Shown here one piece after another: positions 1 to 8,637 of a DNA stretch of 64,000 nucleotides. This DNA is from Falsiroseomonas frigidaquae. GTDB lineage: Bacteria; Pseudomonadota; Alphaproteobacteria; Acetobacterales; Acetobacteraceae. The notes beneath the pieces were generated by a model. It did no database searches. It was not told the origin of the DNA and saw only the letters and a program-made list of their open reading frames with translations. The position numbers and the translations under genes were made by a program. Location of the stretch: the NCBI RefSeq assembly GCF_012163145.1, contig NZ_JAAVTX010000001.1:1-64000 (forward strand), read 5' to 3'. The number at the start of each line of letters is the position of its first letter. Position 1 is the stretch's first letter.

Positions 1-235
1 CGCCACTTGCAACCCCGCCTTCCCAGCGAACCGATCAGAACCGTGTGGCTCGTCGTCGGTGGCGGGCTTCTACGGCCCACAACGCACACTGTCAACGGAC
101 CGACATGCGTACCGTCACATGGCTGCCATAACCACAGCGGCGGTTGCATCGGCCAGCATGCTCAGCACGGGCCGCCGAGGTGCCAACGCCTGCCGCAGTC
201 CCCCGAGTCTCCCCCTCCCCCGCCTCGATCCGCCC

Positions 236-679
236 TCAAGGAGCCGGCGCCTCGAGCTCCTTCAGCAATGCCTGTAATTGCCGGTTCTGTTCCTCCAGCC
301 CCGGCAGGACCCGGCCCAGGCGCTGGCCCAGCATCTCATTGAGGCAACCGCACCGCTGCAGCAGCCCGCGGCCGCTCTCGGTCAGCCAGACCTGCACCAC
401 CCTTTCGTTGTCCCGGGCACGGCGCCGGTCGACCAGGCCGGCCTCCTCCATCCGCTTGACCAGCGGCGTGATCGTGCTGGACTCCAGCGCCAGGCGCTGC
501 GCGATGACGCCAATCGGCCGGCCATCCTCCTCACCCAGCGCATTCAGTACCAGGTACTGCGGGTAGGTCAGGCCCAGTTCATCCAGCAGCGGCTTGTAGC
601 TGCGGTTTACCGCCATGTTCAGGCGATAGAGCGTGAAGCAGATCTGCTGGTCGAGCGGGAAAGGCGGCGTGACGGGCAT
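236..679 (-). CDS. MarR-family regulator, OhrR (peroxide-sensing) type
   Basis: A 147-residue winged-helix regulator. Residues 10-45 (DQQICFTLY, then LLDELGLTYPQYLVL) match the OhrR branch of MarR proteins, including the N-terminal reactive cysteine (Cys14) which in OhrR senses organic hydroperoxides. The wing region LTPLVKRMEEAGLV-like stretch and an RxxDxR segment (RRRARDNERVV) are the usual DNA-binding part. The start has GGAG five bases upstream. It is divergent from an alpha/beta hydrolase, and two copies of a composite inverted repeat lie between the two starts, the expected arrangement for autoregulation. No ohr gene is next to it, so the OhrR role is inferred from the cysteine and sequence only; another MarR ligand class remains possible. 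Confidence 0.85.
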   Translation of the reverse strand: MPVTPPFPLDQQICFTLYRLNMAVNRSYKPLLDELGLTYPQYLVLNALGEEDGRPIGVIAQRLALESSTITPLVKRMEEAGLVDRRRARDNERVVQVWLTESGRGLLQRCGCLNEMLGQRLGRVLPGLEEQNRQLQALLKELEAPAP

Positions 680-710
680 CGGTGCTCCGGGCGTGCAATA
701 GAAGCTTCAT

Positions 711-730
711 GCGATAAAGGATGTCGCGAT
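711..730. promoter_or_regulatory. Probable OhrR/MarR operator, copy 1
   Basis: GCGATAA-N4-TGTCGCGAT, matching the copy at 779-798 in all 16 non-spacer bases. It sits 32-51 bases upstream of the regulator start, in the place of its promoter. Assignment to the adjacent regulator is inference from position and duplication. Confidence 0.55.
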
Positions 731-773
731 CATTTTCTACTGGACAAGGCCCTGGCCAGTGGATAGATCTGGC

Positions 774-798
774 TTATCGCGATAATCATTGTCGCGAT
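774..798. promoter_or_regulatory. Probable OhrR/MarR operator, copy 2
   Basis: Contains the perfect 12-base palindrome TTATCGCGATAA (774-785) overlapping the composite element GCGATAA-N4-TGTCGCGAT (779-798). The centres of the two TCGCGA cores are 15 bases apart. It abuts the first possible ATG (801) of the hydrolase, so the transcript probably starts at or after it, which argues for a downstream translation start (816 or 960). Confidence 0.6.
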
Positions 799-815
799 AA
801 ATGAAAGCACCGCCC

Positions 816-1790
816 ATGACCCCCACCTCCCGCCGGCACATCCTCCTCGGCAGCGCGGTTCTGGCCGCCGCTCCCCTCGAGGCGGGTGCCCGGCTCGTGG
901 GTGGGAGTTCCCCTTCCCTCACCCTGCAGCCTTCGTCCTCCGTCAAAAGGAACCCGACCATGAGCAGCGACAGCTTCAACACCCAGGATGGCACGCGAAT
1001 CTTCTTCAAGGATTGGGGTACCGGTCAGCCCATCGTCTTCCACCATGGCTGGCCGCTCAGCAGCGACGACTGGGACGCCCAGATGCTGTTCTTCCTGGAC
1101 AAGGGCTTCCGCGTCATCGCCCATGACCGCCGCGGCCATGGCCGCTCCGCCCAGACCGCCACCGGCAATGAGATGGACACCTATGCCGCCGACGTCGCGG
1201 ATCTGGCACGGCATCTGGACCTGCGCGACGCCGTGCATATCGGCCATTCCACCGGTGGCGGCGAGGTTGCCCGCTACGTCGCGCGCCATGGCAAGGACCG
1301 CGTCGCGAAGGCGGTGCTGATCGGCGCCGTGCCCCCCGTGATGGTGCAGAGCGAGAAGAACCCGGGCGGCCTGCCCCTCGAGGTCTTCGACGGCTTCCGC
1401 GCCGCCCTTGTCGCGAACCGCGCGCAGTTCTTCCGCGACATCCCGGCTGGCCCCTTCTACGGCTACAACCGCCCGGGCGCGCAGGCCTCCCAGGGCGTCA
1501 TCGACAATTGGTGGCGCCAGGGCATGATGGGCGGCGCCAAGCCGCATTACGACTGCATCACGGCCTTCTCCGAGACCGACTTCACCGAGGATCTGAAGGC
1601 GATCGAGGTGCCGACGCTGGTGATGCATGGCGAGGACGACCAGATCGTCCCGATCGCCAACTCGGCGCGGCTCGCGACGCCGCTGCTGAAGCACGGCACG
1701 CTGAAGACCTACTCCGGCCTTTCGCACGGCATGGCCACCACCCATGCGGCGCTGATCAACGCCGACCTCCTCGCCTTCATCAAGTCCTGA
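816..1790 (+). CDS. Alpha/beta hydrolase, non-haem chloroperoxidase/esterase type
   Basis: Alpha/beta hydrolase fold of the cofactor-free haloperoxidase/arylesterase group. Visible are the oxyanion region [12 protein letters not shown], the nucleophile elbow GHSTGG, the acid in HGEDDQIVP and the catalytic histidine in LSHGMATTH. The core begins at an ATG at 960 with AAGGAA seven bases upstream and gives 276 residues, the normal family length. The frame is open further upstream and encodes a twin-arginine-like leader ([16 protein letters not shown]), so a Tat-exported form starting at 816 is given here; the cytoplasmic form from 960 is equally possible. It is divergent from the OhrR-like regulator and probably controlled by it. 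Confidence 0.8.
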   Translation: MTPTSRRHILLGSAVLAAAPLEAGARLVGGSSPSLTLQPSSSVKRNPTMSSDSFNTQDGTRIFFKDWGTGQPIVFHHGWPLSSDDWDAQMLFFLDKGFRVIAHDRRGHGRSAQTATGNEMDTYAADVADLARHLDLRDAVHIGHSTGGGEVARYVARHGKDRVAKAVLIGAVPPVMVQSEKNPGGLPLEVFDGFRAALVANRAQFFRDIPAGPFYGYNRPGAQASQGVIDNWWRQGMMGGAKPHYDCITAFSETDFTEDLKAIEVPTLVMHGEDDQIVPIANSARLATPLLKHGTLKTYSGLSHGMATTHAALINADLLAFIKS

Positions 1791-1923
1791 CCGCGCAACC
1801 CGGTCCGGCCCCGCGCCGGACCGGGATAGCCGGAGCACCGCCACGCAGTCGCCTGCCCGAGGCGCCGGTCCCCCGCGACCCGCCTTCGAGGCCGCACGCC
1901 ACAGCATCCGAAGGAACCTTGCC

Positions 1924-2727
1924 ATGAATGAGACCCGCCGCACCGTCATCGCCGCGGTTGCCGCCACAGCCGTCCTGCCGGTGGCGCTCCAGGCCCAGCC
2001 GGCCGGTGCCCCTGCACCGGATGCCCAGGCCCGGCCCGTCCGCAACGTCGTGCTCGTGCATGGCGCCTTCGCGGACGGGTCCGGCTGGCGCGGCGTCCAT
2101 GATCGGCTGACGCAGCGCGGCTATCGCGTCACCATCGTGCAGAACCCGCTGACCTCCCTGGCCGACGACGTCGCCGCCGCCAGGCGCGCTCTCGACCGGC
2201 TGGATGGCCCGGCGATCCTGGTCGGCCATAGCTGGGGCGGAACCGTCATCACCGAGGCGGGCGTCGACGCGAAGGTCGCCGGCCTCGTCTATGTCTCCGC
2301 CCTCTCGCCCGACGCCGGCGAAACGACGGCGCAGCAATATGAAGGCTTCGTCACGCCGCCCGAATTCGTCCTCGACATCCATGGCGACGGCTTCGGCTTC
2401 TTGAAGCCGGAGAACTTCAAGGCCGGCTTCGCCGCCGATACCAGCGATGCGGATGCGGCCTTCATGCGCGACTCGCAGGTGCCGATCGCCATGTCGGTCT
2501 TCGGCACGAAGCTGACGAACGCCGCCTGGCGGACCAGGCCGAGCTGGGCGGTGATCGCCACGGATGACAAGGCGTTCGACCTTCGCATGCTGCGCCACAT
2601 GGCACGCCGCATCGGCGCCAAGGTGACGGAGGTCCCGGCCAGCCACGCCGTCTTCATGACCCAGCCGCAGGTGGTGGCGGATGTGATCGAGGAGGCCGCA
2701 AGGGAGGCCTCGCGCGCAGCCCGCTGA
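1924..2727 (+). CDS. Secreted alpha/beta hydrolase (salicylate-esterase/EstC-like)
   Basis: 267 residues with an N-terminal export signal (ETRRTVIAAVAATAVLPVALQAQ) that could be Tat or Sec. The mature part starts VVLVHGAFADGSGWR, has the nucleophile elbow GHSWGG, and ends with a conserved histidine in SHAVFMTQP. This is the pattern of small esterases of the EstC/methyl-salicylate-esterase group. It follows the other hydrolase by 133 bases in the same direction and precedes a BenE-type permease, which hints at release and uptake of aromatic acids from esters. The substrate is not determinable from sequence. Start: ATG with GGAACC eight bases upstream. Confidence 0.82.
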   Translation: MNETRRTVIAAVAATAVLPVALQAQPAGAPAPDAQARPVRNVVLVHGAFADGSGWRGVHDRLTQRGYRVTIVQNPLTSLADDVAAARRALDRLDGPAILVGHSWGGTVITEAGVDAKVAGLVYVSALSPDAGETTAQQYEGFVTPPEFVLDIHGDGFGFLKPENFKAGFAADTSDADAAFMRDSQVPIAMSVFGTKLTNAAWRTRPSWAVIATDDKAFDLRMLRHMARRIGAKVTEVPASHAVFMTQPQVVADVIEEAAREASRAAR

Positions 2728-2859
2728 TCCCAAGGGCCCTGGGCGACCCGTCGCCTTGACCGGCGCGGCAGGCGGCGCTGAAGGTTCCGCTTGCCGCATG
2801 CTTCCGAAAGCGCCTCCGCCCGGCCGGGCCATGCCGCATCGTGACCAGAGGACCAGCCC

Positions 2860-4035
2860 ATGCCCCGCGCCTTTCCACCACCCACGGCATTGTCCTCGGC
2901 CTTCCTGGCCGCGCTGATCGGCTTCGGCGGCACCGTGCCGCTTGTCGTGCAGGCATTGCGCGGCCTGGGTGCATCGGTCGAGCAGACCGGGTCCGCCGTC
3001 ACCGCGCTTTGCCTGGGCATCGGGCTCGCGGGCATCGCGCTGTCCGCCCGCCTTCGGATGCCCGTCGTGCTCGCCTGGTCCACGCCCGGGGCCGCCTTGC
3101 TGGGGGCGGCCACGCCGGGCCTGTCCTGGCCGACGACGATCGGCGTCTTTCTCGCCGCCTCCCTGATGATGATGACGCTGGGCCTTGTCCCCGTGCTCGG
3201 GCGCCTGGCGGAACGGATTCCCCCGGCGATCGCCTCCGCCATGCTCGCGGGCGTGTTGCTGCCCTTCTGCCTCGCGCTTTTCCGCATAGCGGGGGTGGAC
3301 CCGCTGCTCGTCATGGTCCTGCTCGTGGTCTTCATCGCGGCACGGCGGCGCGTGCCACTCTATGCGCTGCTCATCGCGCTGGGCGCTGGAATCGCACTGA
3401 CGCTGCTGCGCGGCGACCTTGCCGGGCTGCCCGCGGGCGCGACCTTCGGCGCACTGATCGCTACGGCGCCGGCTTTCGATGTCAACGCCATCCTCAGCAT
3501 CGGCCTGCCGCTGTTCGTCGTGACACTGGTGTCGCAGAACCTTCCCGGCCTCGTGGTGCTGAAGGCCGCGGGCTACGAGGCGAAGGCGGCGCCGCTGCTG
3601 ATCGGCACCGGTCTCGCCAGCGCGGCCGCGGCGCCGTTCGGCGCGCATGCGGTGAACCTGGCCGCGATCACGGCCGCCATCTGCACCAGCGAGGAAGCGC
3701 ACCCGGATCATGACCGGCGCTGGACCGTCGGGGTCATCTATGGCGGCTTCTACCTTCTGCTCGCCCTTTTCGCGCCCGGCCTGGTGCGGCTGTTCCTGGC
3801 GCTTCCGCCATCGGTTATCGCCGCATTGACCGGCCTGGCGCTGATTCCCGCCCTGACAGGGGCGATCGAGGCGATGCTGGGGCCGAACCAGAACCGCGAC
3901 CCGGCCATGCTCACCTTCCTGGCCACCGCCTCGGGTCTCACCCTGTACGGCCTGGGTGCCGCCTTCTGGGGACTGGCCGCCGGCTTTGCCGCGCTCGCCA
4001 TCCGGGTATGGCTGAAACCGCATCGCGCCCGCTGA
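2860..4035 (+). CDS. benE: BenE-type benzoate/H+ symporter
   Basis: 391 residues, almost entirely hydrophobic, with about 11-12 membrane segments. The family signature is present: AWSTPGAALL in the first third and GAHAVNLAAITAAICTSEEAHPD in the C-terminal half. BenE proteins take up benzoate or related aromatic acids by proton symport in the inner membrane. It lies 132 bases after the secreted esterase in the same direction, so ester cleavage outside and aromatic acid uptake is a reasonable reading, although no benzoate dioxygenase genes are in view. Substrate specificity is inference. Confidence 0.85.
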   Translation: MPRAFPPPTALSSAFLAALIGFGGTVPLVVQALRGLGASVEQTGSAVTALCLGIGLAGIALSARLRMPVVLAWSTPGAALLGAATPGLSWPTTIGVFLAASLMMMTLGLVPVLGRLAERIPPAIASAMLAGVLLPFCLALFRIAGVDPLLVMVLLVVFIAARRRVPLYALLIALGAGIALTLLRGDLAGLPAGATFGALIATAPAFDVNAILSIGLPLFVVTLVSQNLPGLVVLKAAGYEAKAAPLLIGTGLASAAAAPFGAHAVNLAAITAAICTSEEAHPDHDRRWTVGVIYGGFYLLLALFAPGLVRLFLALPPSVIAALTGLALIPALTGAIEAMLGPNQNRDPAMLTFLATASGLTLYGLGAAFWGLAAGFAALAIRVWLKPHRAR

Positions 4036-4135
4036 GCCGCGCCGGGCGACGATTGAAGGTGCCCAGGACAGCGCCCGTTTCGTAGAGCGGCACAGGCCGC
4101 GTTATATGACAGGTTTGATCCTGATCGGAGTGGGC

Positions 4136-4993
4136 ATGGCCAAGAAAGCGGAGGAGCCGGCCGAGCTGGGCCTGAGCCTCGTCACGGTGCGCCGGACCTT
4201 GGCGGTGATCGAGATGCTGGCGGATTCCGATACCGGCATGTCGCTGTCCGACATCGCGCGACGGCTCGACGTCAACAAGAACATCGCGCTGCGCATTCTC
4301 ATGACGCTGGAGGAGGAGAACTACCTCTACCGGCACGCGGAGAGTAAATTCTACTTCGTCGGATTCAAGGTCAGCAACCTCGGCCTGCGCGTGCTGTCGC
4401 GCAACCGCCTGCTGGGCCAGTGCCAGCCGGTCCTGCGGCAATTGGCGGATACTTGCGGCGAATTGGTGCTGTTCTCGGTCCTCGACCACGGCCAGCCGCG
4501 CTGGGTGATGGCGGCGGTGGGCCGGCGCCAGAGGCTGCAGATCGACCCGGTCACGCCAATGGCCCCACATGCAACGGCCACCGGCAAGGCCTGGCTTTCC
4601 ACCCTGCCGGACGCGCAGGTGGCGCAGATCGTCGAAGGCAAGCTCGAGCCGCTGACCCCCTTTACCGTCACGACGCTGGAGGCATTGCTGGCGCAGCTCG
4701 CGGAAATCCGCCGCACCGGCCTCGCCCTGAGCAACCAGGAGAACGAGGCCGGCATCGCCGCCATCGCCACGCCGATCTGGGCCGGGGCGGACGCCGCGGA
4801 GGCCGGGGCGCGCCGTTGCGTCGGCTTCGTCAGCATCACCGCCCCCGTATCCCGCGCCACGCCGGAGGATTTCCGGCGCTTCGGTGGGCTGGTGCGCGAC
4901 TGTGCCGCGCGGCTCGGCGATGCCTGGCCCTTGCCCGAGGCCGATTCCTTCGCCCCCAGCCAGAACCTGATGCCGCATGGCCTGATCCTCTGA
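4136..4993 (+). CDS. IclR-family transcriptional regulator
   Basis: 285 residues. The N-terminal helix-turn-helix (LADSDTGMSLSDIARRLDVNKNIALRILMTLEEENYL) is followed by an IclR effector domain with HATATGKAWLS and a C-terminal cysteine-containing VGFVSITAPVS segment. The ATG at 4136 has CGGAG five bases upstream and is preferred to an ATG 30 bases earlier. It stands just before a same-strand run of Bug receptor, GST, BKACE and MBL-fold genes (5106-9621), which it likely controls in response to the imported acid. The effector is unknown. Confidence 0.88.
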   Translation: MAKKAEEPAELGLSLVTVRRTLAVIEMLADSDTGMSLSDIARRLDVNKNIALRILMTLEEENYLYRHAESKFYFVGFKVSNLGLRVLSRNRLLGQCQPVLRQLADTCGELVLFSVLDHGQPRWVMAAVGRRQRLQIDPVTPMAPHATATGKAWLSTLPDAQVAQIVEGKLEPLTPFTVTTLEALLAQLAEIRRTGLALSNQENEAGIAAIATPIWAGADAAEAGARRCVGFVSITAPVSRATPEDFRRFGGLVRDCAARLGDAWPLPEADSFAPSQNLMPHGLIL

Positions 4994-5105
4994 ACCGTTG
5001 ACCGGCGGCTTCGCACCGGATTAGGGTAACGTCGTTATCCATAAACGGCGGTGAGCGCCGCCGATCGCCCGGCGCAAAGACCGGGCGAGGCACGGGGGAC
5101 GGACC

Positions 5106-6074
5106 ATGAGGAATTGGGCGCGCACCACAATGGTGTTCGCGGCGCTGCTGGCCGCGCTGCACAGCCTGCCGGCCGCGGCACAGGCGAATTGGGATCCGGG
5201 GCGGTCGGTCCGCATCATCATCGGCTTCGGCGCCGGCGGCACCACGGATGTCATTGGCCGCGCCGTCGCCAAGGTGATCGAGAACCAGCGCGGCTGGACC
5301 GTGATCACGGAGAACAAGGGCGGCGCCGGCGGCACCATCGCCGCGGCCGAGATCCGCAACATCCGGCCGGATGGCATGACCATCGGCCTGTTCTCCACCT
5401 CGGTCTTCGGCCTCGATCCCTATATCTCGGAACGCCCGCGCTACGCGCCGGAGGATTTCGACTATCTCGGCACCATCGGCTCCATCGAATACGCGCTGGT
5501 CGCCGGACGCGCGGGCCCGATCAGCGACATCGCCAGCATGGTCGCGACCGCCCGCTCGCGCGGCTTCATCACGCTGAGCGCGACGGGCCGTCTGCAGGAA
5601 CTGGTGGCCGGCCGGATGGCGCGGCAATTCGGCATCGAGATCATCTCCGTGCAGACGCGGGGTTCCGCGGAATCGCTGCAACTCGTGCTCGGCGGCCATG
5701 CCGATGTGACGATCTCGGGCGGCGTGCATGTGCCGGCCGTGCTGTCCGGCGATGTCCGCTCGATCGGCGCGATCACCGATGCGCGGCACGCCTATGCGCC
5801 GGATGTGCCGACGCTGCGCGAGCAGGGCGTGGACATCTCGCTGCGCAACTTCTTCATGTATGCCGGCCCGCGCAACCTGCCGCCGGAGATCCGTGCGACC
5901 TGGGAGGCGGCGATCGAACAGGCGGTGGCCTCGCCGGAAGTCGCCCGCGCCGCGCAGCAGGCCTACAGCACCCGCGGCAACCTGGGTGGCGCCGCCTCGG
6001 CCGAGGAAATCCGCACGCAGTCGGTGCTGTGGCGCCGCTGGATCGCCGAGGCCGCGCAGCCTGCGGCACGGTGA
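5106..6074 (+). CDS. Bug-type TTT solute-binding protein
   Basis: 322 residues with a Sec signal peptide ending near residue 26 (AAAQA). Family motifs are IIIGFGAGGTTDVIGRA and VITENKGGAGGTI at the start of the mature chain. Bug proteins bind carboxylated organic molecules in the periplasm, classically for TctAB-type tripartite carriers. As is usual, no TctA/TctB genes are adjacent. It opens a run of catabolic genes and overlaps or nearly abuts the following GST gene. The ligand cannot be read from sequence but should relate to the BKACE enzyme downstream. Confidence 0.88.
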   Translation: MRNWARTTMVFAALLAALHSLPAAAQANWDPGRSVRIIIGFGAGGTTDVIGRAVAKVIENQRGWTVITENKGGAGGTIAAAEIRNIRPDGMTIGLFSTSVFGLDPYISERPRYAPEDFDYLGTIGSIEYALVAGRAGPISDIASMVATARSRGFITLSATGRLQELVAGRMARQFGIEIISVQTRGSAESLQLVLGGHADVTISGGVHVPAVLSGDVRSIGAITDARHAYAPDVPTLREQGVDISLRNFFMYAGPRNLPPEIRATWEAAIEQAVASPEVARAAQQAYSTRGNLGGAASAEEIRTQSVLWRRWIAEAAQPAAR

Positions 6075-6085
6075 CGCACGCGGTG

Positions 6086-6120
6086 CCACCGGCCCCGATC
6101 CCACCGGCCCCGATCCCACA
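6086..6120 (+). repeat. Tandem 15-bp repeat before the GST start
   Basis: Two exact copies of CCACCGGCCCCGATC (6086-6100 and 6101-6115) plus a partial third. In the GST frame it would encode a Pro-rich PPAPI repeat, and it lies between the Bug stop codon and the likely GST start, so it is probably untranslated or in a short leader. Confidence 0.7.
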
Positions 6121-6136
6121 GGTATGCGGATTGCAG

Positions 6137-6748
6137 ATGATGCGGCTGTTCTGGTCCTCACGCTCCCCCTTCGCGCGCAAGGTGATGGTGGCAGCGCATG
6201 AGCTGGGCATGGCAGACTGCATCACGCCGGAGCGCGTCGTGGTCTCCGCCACCGAGGGCAATCCGCAGGTGATGGCGCATAACCCGCTGGGCCAGATCCC
6301 GACGCTGCTGCTGGCCGATGGCAGCGCCCTGTTCGATTCCGCCGTCATCCTCGAATGGCTGGACTCGCAGCACGGCGCGCATCGCCTGCTGCCCGCCGAC
6401 GCGGCGCGGCGCTTTGCCGTGCTGCGCCTGCAATCGCTGGGCGACGGCATCATGGAGAACTCCATCCGGCGACTGGGCGAGCATCAGCGCGGCCCGCTCG
6501 GCTCGCCACCCCATGCCGCCGCCCAGGCGTCCCGGATCGCCTGCACGCTGGACCGGCTGGAGCGGGAGGCGGAGGCGCTGGAGGTGGTGACCGCCGGCAG
6601 CATCGCCATCGCCTGCGCCCTCGCGCATCTCGATTTCCGGCATGCCGGACTGCAATGGCGCAACGGGCGACCGGCCCTCGATGCCTGGCATGCCCGCTTC
6701 ACCGAACGTCCCGCGATGCGCGCCACAGCCTATCGCGACGAACACTGA
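6137..6748 (+). CDS. Glutathione S-transferase family protein
   Basis: 203 residues. The N-terminal thioredoxin-like domain starts MMRLFWSSRSPFARKVMVAAHELG, followed by NPLGQIPTLLLADGSALFDSAVILEWL, which is the glutathione-binding cis-Pro and SAV region, then an all-helical C-terminal domain with LDAWHARFTERPA. A GTG at 6071 overlapping the Bug stop would add 22 proline-rich residues, so the ATG at 6137 is preferred although its ribosome binding site is weak. It sits inside a Bug-BKACE operon, where GST-fold proteins often act as isomerases or dehalogenases; that is inference. Confidence 0.82.
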   Translation: MMRLFWSSRSPFARKVMVAAHELGMADCITPERVVVSATEGNPQVMAHNPLGQIPTLLLADGSALFDSAVILEWLDSQHGAHRLLPADAARRFAVLRLQSLGDGIMENSIRRLGEHQRGPLGSPPHAAAQASRIACTLDRLEREAEALEVVTAGSIAIACALAHLDFRHAGLQWRNGRPALDAWHARFTERPAMRATAYRDEH

Positions 6749-6779
6749 CCCGCATATCGTACAACCGAAGGAACGCCAC

Positions 6780-7703
6780 GTGGCCAAGCCGAAGAAGAAC
6801 GTCATCATCACCTGCGCCGTGACCGGTGCGACGCTCACGCCCTCCATGTCGCCGCATCTGCCGGTGACGGCGGAGCAGATGATCTCCCAATCCGTCGAGG
6901 CCGCCCAGGCCGGCGCCGCCATCCTGCATTTCCACGCGCGCGATCCGAAGGATGGCCGCCCCACCAACGATCCCGCCATCTGGAAGAGCTTCATCCCGCA
7001 GGTGCGCGCGCAATGCGACGCGGTGATCAACATGTCCTGCTCGATGGGCAACACCGCGGAGGATCGCGCCTCCGCCGCCCTGGTGATGCGGCCGGAGATC
7101 GCGACGGTGATCGTGGGCTCGATGAACTACGGCCGCTTCAAGAAGGCGCAGGACCAGGGCACCACGGAATTCCAACATGAGTGGGAAAGGGAATTCTACG
7201 GCCCCGCCTCGCACCACATCGTCACCCAGAACACCTTCGCCAAGATCGACCGGCTGATCGACATCTTCCTGGAGCAGGGATTCCTGATGGAGTTCGAATG
7301 CTACGATGTCGGGCACCTCTACATCCTCGAACATCATCTGAAGACGAAGAAGCTGCCGCAGCCGATCATCGTGCAGTTCCTCACCGGCATCCTCGGCGGC
7401 ATCCCGTCCGACATCGATCATCTGCTGCACATGAAGCGCACGACGGAACGGCTGTTCGGGGAGGAGACGGTGATCTTCACCCACGGCACCGGCCCCGACA
7501 ACATGCGGGCCGCCGCCTATGGCGCGTTGATGGGCACCAATGTCCGCATCGGGCAGGAGGACAACGTCACCGAGCGCCCCGGCCGGCTGTTCAAGTCGAA
7601 TGCCGAGCAGGTGCAGAAGATCCGCCGCATCCTGGAGGAGTTCGACATCGGCATCGCGACGCCGCAGGAGGCGCGCCAGCGCCTCGGCCTGCCGACACCC
7701 TGA
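6780..7703 (+). CDS. BKACE (DUF849) beta-keto acid cleavage enzyme
   Basis: 307 residues, starting at a GTG with GAAGGA seven bases upstream. The sequence has the hallmarks of the BKACE/Kce TIM-barrel family: ITCAVTGATLTPSMSPHLPV at the N-terminus, the zinc-binding HFHARDPKDGRPT (HxH) motif, and a C-terminal NVRIGQEDN segment. Members condense a beta-keto acid with acetyl-CoA and cleave it, giving an aceto-acetate and a CoA thioester. The family covers many substrates, so the actual beta-keto acid is unknown. It is flanked by a Bug receptor and GST upstream and an MBL-fold hydrolase and second Bug receptor downstream. Confidence 0.88.
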   Translation: MAKPKKNVIITCAVTGATLTPSMSPHLPVTAEQMISQSVEAAQAGAAILHFHARDPKDGRPTNDPAIWKSFIPQVRAQCDAVINMSCSMGNTAEDRASAALVMRPEIATVIVGSMNYGRFKKAQDQGTTEFQHEWEREFYGPASHHIVTQNTFAKIDRLIDIFLEQGFLMEFECYDVGHLYILEHHLKTKKLPQPIIVQFLTGILGGIPSDIDHLLHMKRTTERLFGEETVIFTHGTGPDNMRAAAYGALMGTNVRIGQEDNVTERPGRLFKSNAEQVQKIRRILEEFDIGIATPQEARQRLGLPTP

Positions 7704-7704
7704 G

Positions 7705-8616
7705 ATGGACAGGCCGGAGACAGGCGCGGAAGTGATGCGGCAGGTGGCCGGCGTGTTCCACCGCCGCGTCGGCGATATCCACGTCACGGCGCTGCATGAC
7801 GGGCACCAGGACGTGGCGATGAGCACCGTGCTCGGCATCCCGGCCGAGGACGCGGCGGCGATGCTGCACGCCGCCTTCCGGCCGGTGCCGCGGCGCACCG
7901 CGGTGAACGCCTTCCTGATCCGCCATGGTGGCCGCATCGCGTTGATCGATACCGGCTGCGGGCCCGCCAGGCCGACGGTCGGCTTCCTGGCCGCCAACCT
8001 CGCCGCTGCCGGCATCGCCCCCTCGCAGGTGGACACGGTGCTGATGACGCATCTGCACCCCGACCATTTCGGCGGGCTTTCGGACGGCCAGGGCAAGGCG
8101 CATTTCCCCGCGGCGGAGCTTTGCCTGCACGCGGATGAACATGCCTACTGGCACGATGATTCCGCGATGATGCGGGTGGCGGACCCGGCCCGCCGCCAGC
8201 TTTTCTTCGGCGATGCCCGCGCCCGGCTGGCGCCCTACCGCGACCGCACGCGGCTGTTCACCGGCGGCGAGGTCTTCCCCGGCGTCACCGCCGTGCCGTT
8301 GCCGGGACACACACCGGGCCATACCGGCTTCCTGGTCGCCTCGGGGGATGCGTCGCTGCTGATCTGGGGCGACATCGTGCATGTGCAGGAACTGCAGGTA
8401 CCGCGGCCCGAGGTCACCATGCTGGTCGATGTGGATCCGGTCCAGGCGCAGCAGACGCGACGCCGGCTGTTCGACCGGGTGGCGGCGGATCGCCAGGCGG
8501 TCGCCGGCATGCATCTGCACTTTCCCGCCCTGGCGCATCTGTCACGCGATGGCGATTCCTATCGGCTGGTGCCCGACGCCTGGACACTCGACCTGCACGG
8601 CGATGCGCCGCGCTGA
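7705..8616 (+). CDS. MBL-fold metallohydrolase
   Basis: 303 residues starting one base after the BKACE stop (TGAG-ATG), so it is almost certainly cotranscribed. The metal centre is complete: THLHPDHFGG (HxHxDH), a later PGHTPGHTG histidine, and WGDIVH. Family resemblance is to the lactonase/quorum-quenching AiiA-like and Bug-associated hydrolases, which open lactones or thioesters. In this operon it could hydrolyse a lactone or CoA ester made around the BKACE step; that is inference. Confidence 0.85.
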   Translation: MDRPETGAEVMRQVAGVFHRRVGDIHVTALHDGHQDVAMSTVLGIPAEDAAAMLHAAFRPVPRRTAVNAFLIRHGGRIALIDTGCGPARPTVGFLAANLAAAGIAPSQVDTVLMTHLHPDHFGGLSDGQGKAHFPAAELCLHADEHAYWHDDSAMMRVADPARRQLFFGDARARLAPYRDRTRLFTGGEVFPGVTAVPLPGHTPGHTGFLVASGDASLLIWGDIVHVQELQVPRPEVTMLVDVDPVQAQQTRRRLFDRVAADRQAVAGMHLHFPALAHLSRDGDSYRLVPDAWTLDLHGDAPR

Positions 8617-8637
8617 ACCCTTCTGGGAGGAACCAAG

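Noticed and set aside
1780-4023. A 747-codon open frame on the minus strand
   Set aside because: It is antisense to the secreted esterase and BenE genes, is full of low-complexity Gly/Arg/Gln/His sequence, matches no family, and exists only because GC-rich codons leave few stops in that frame.
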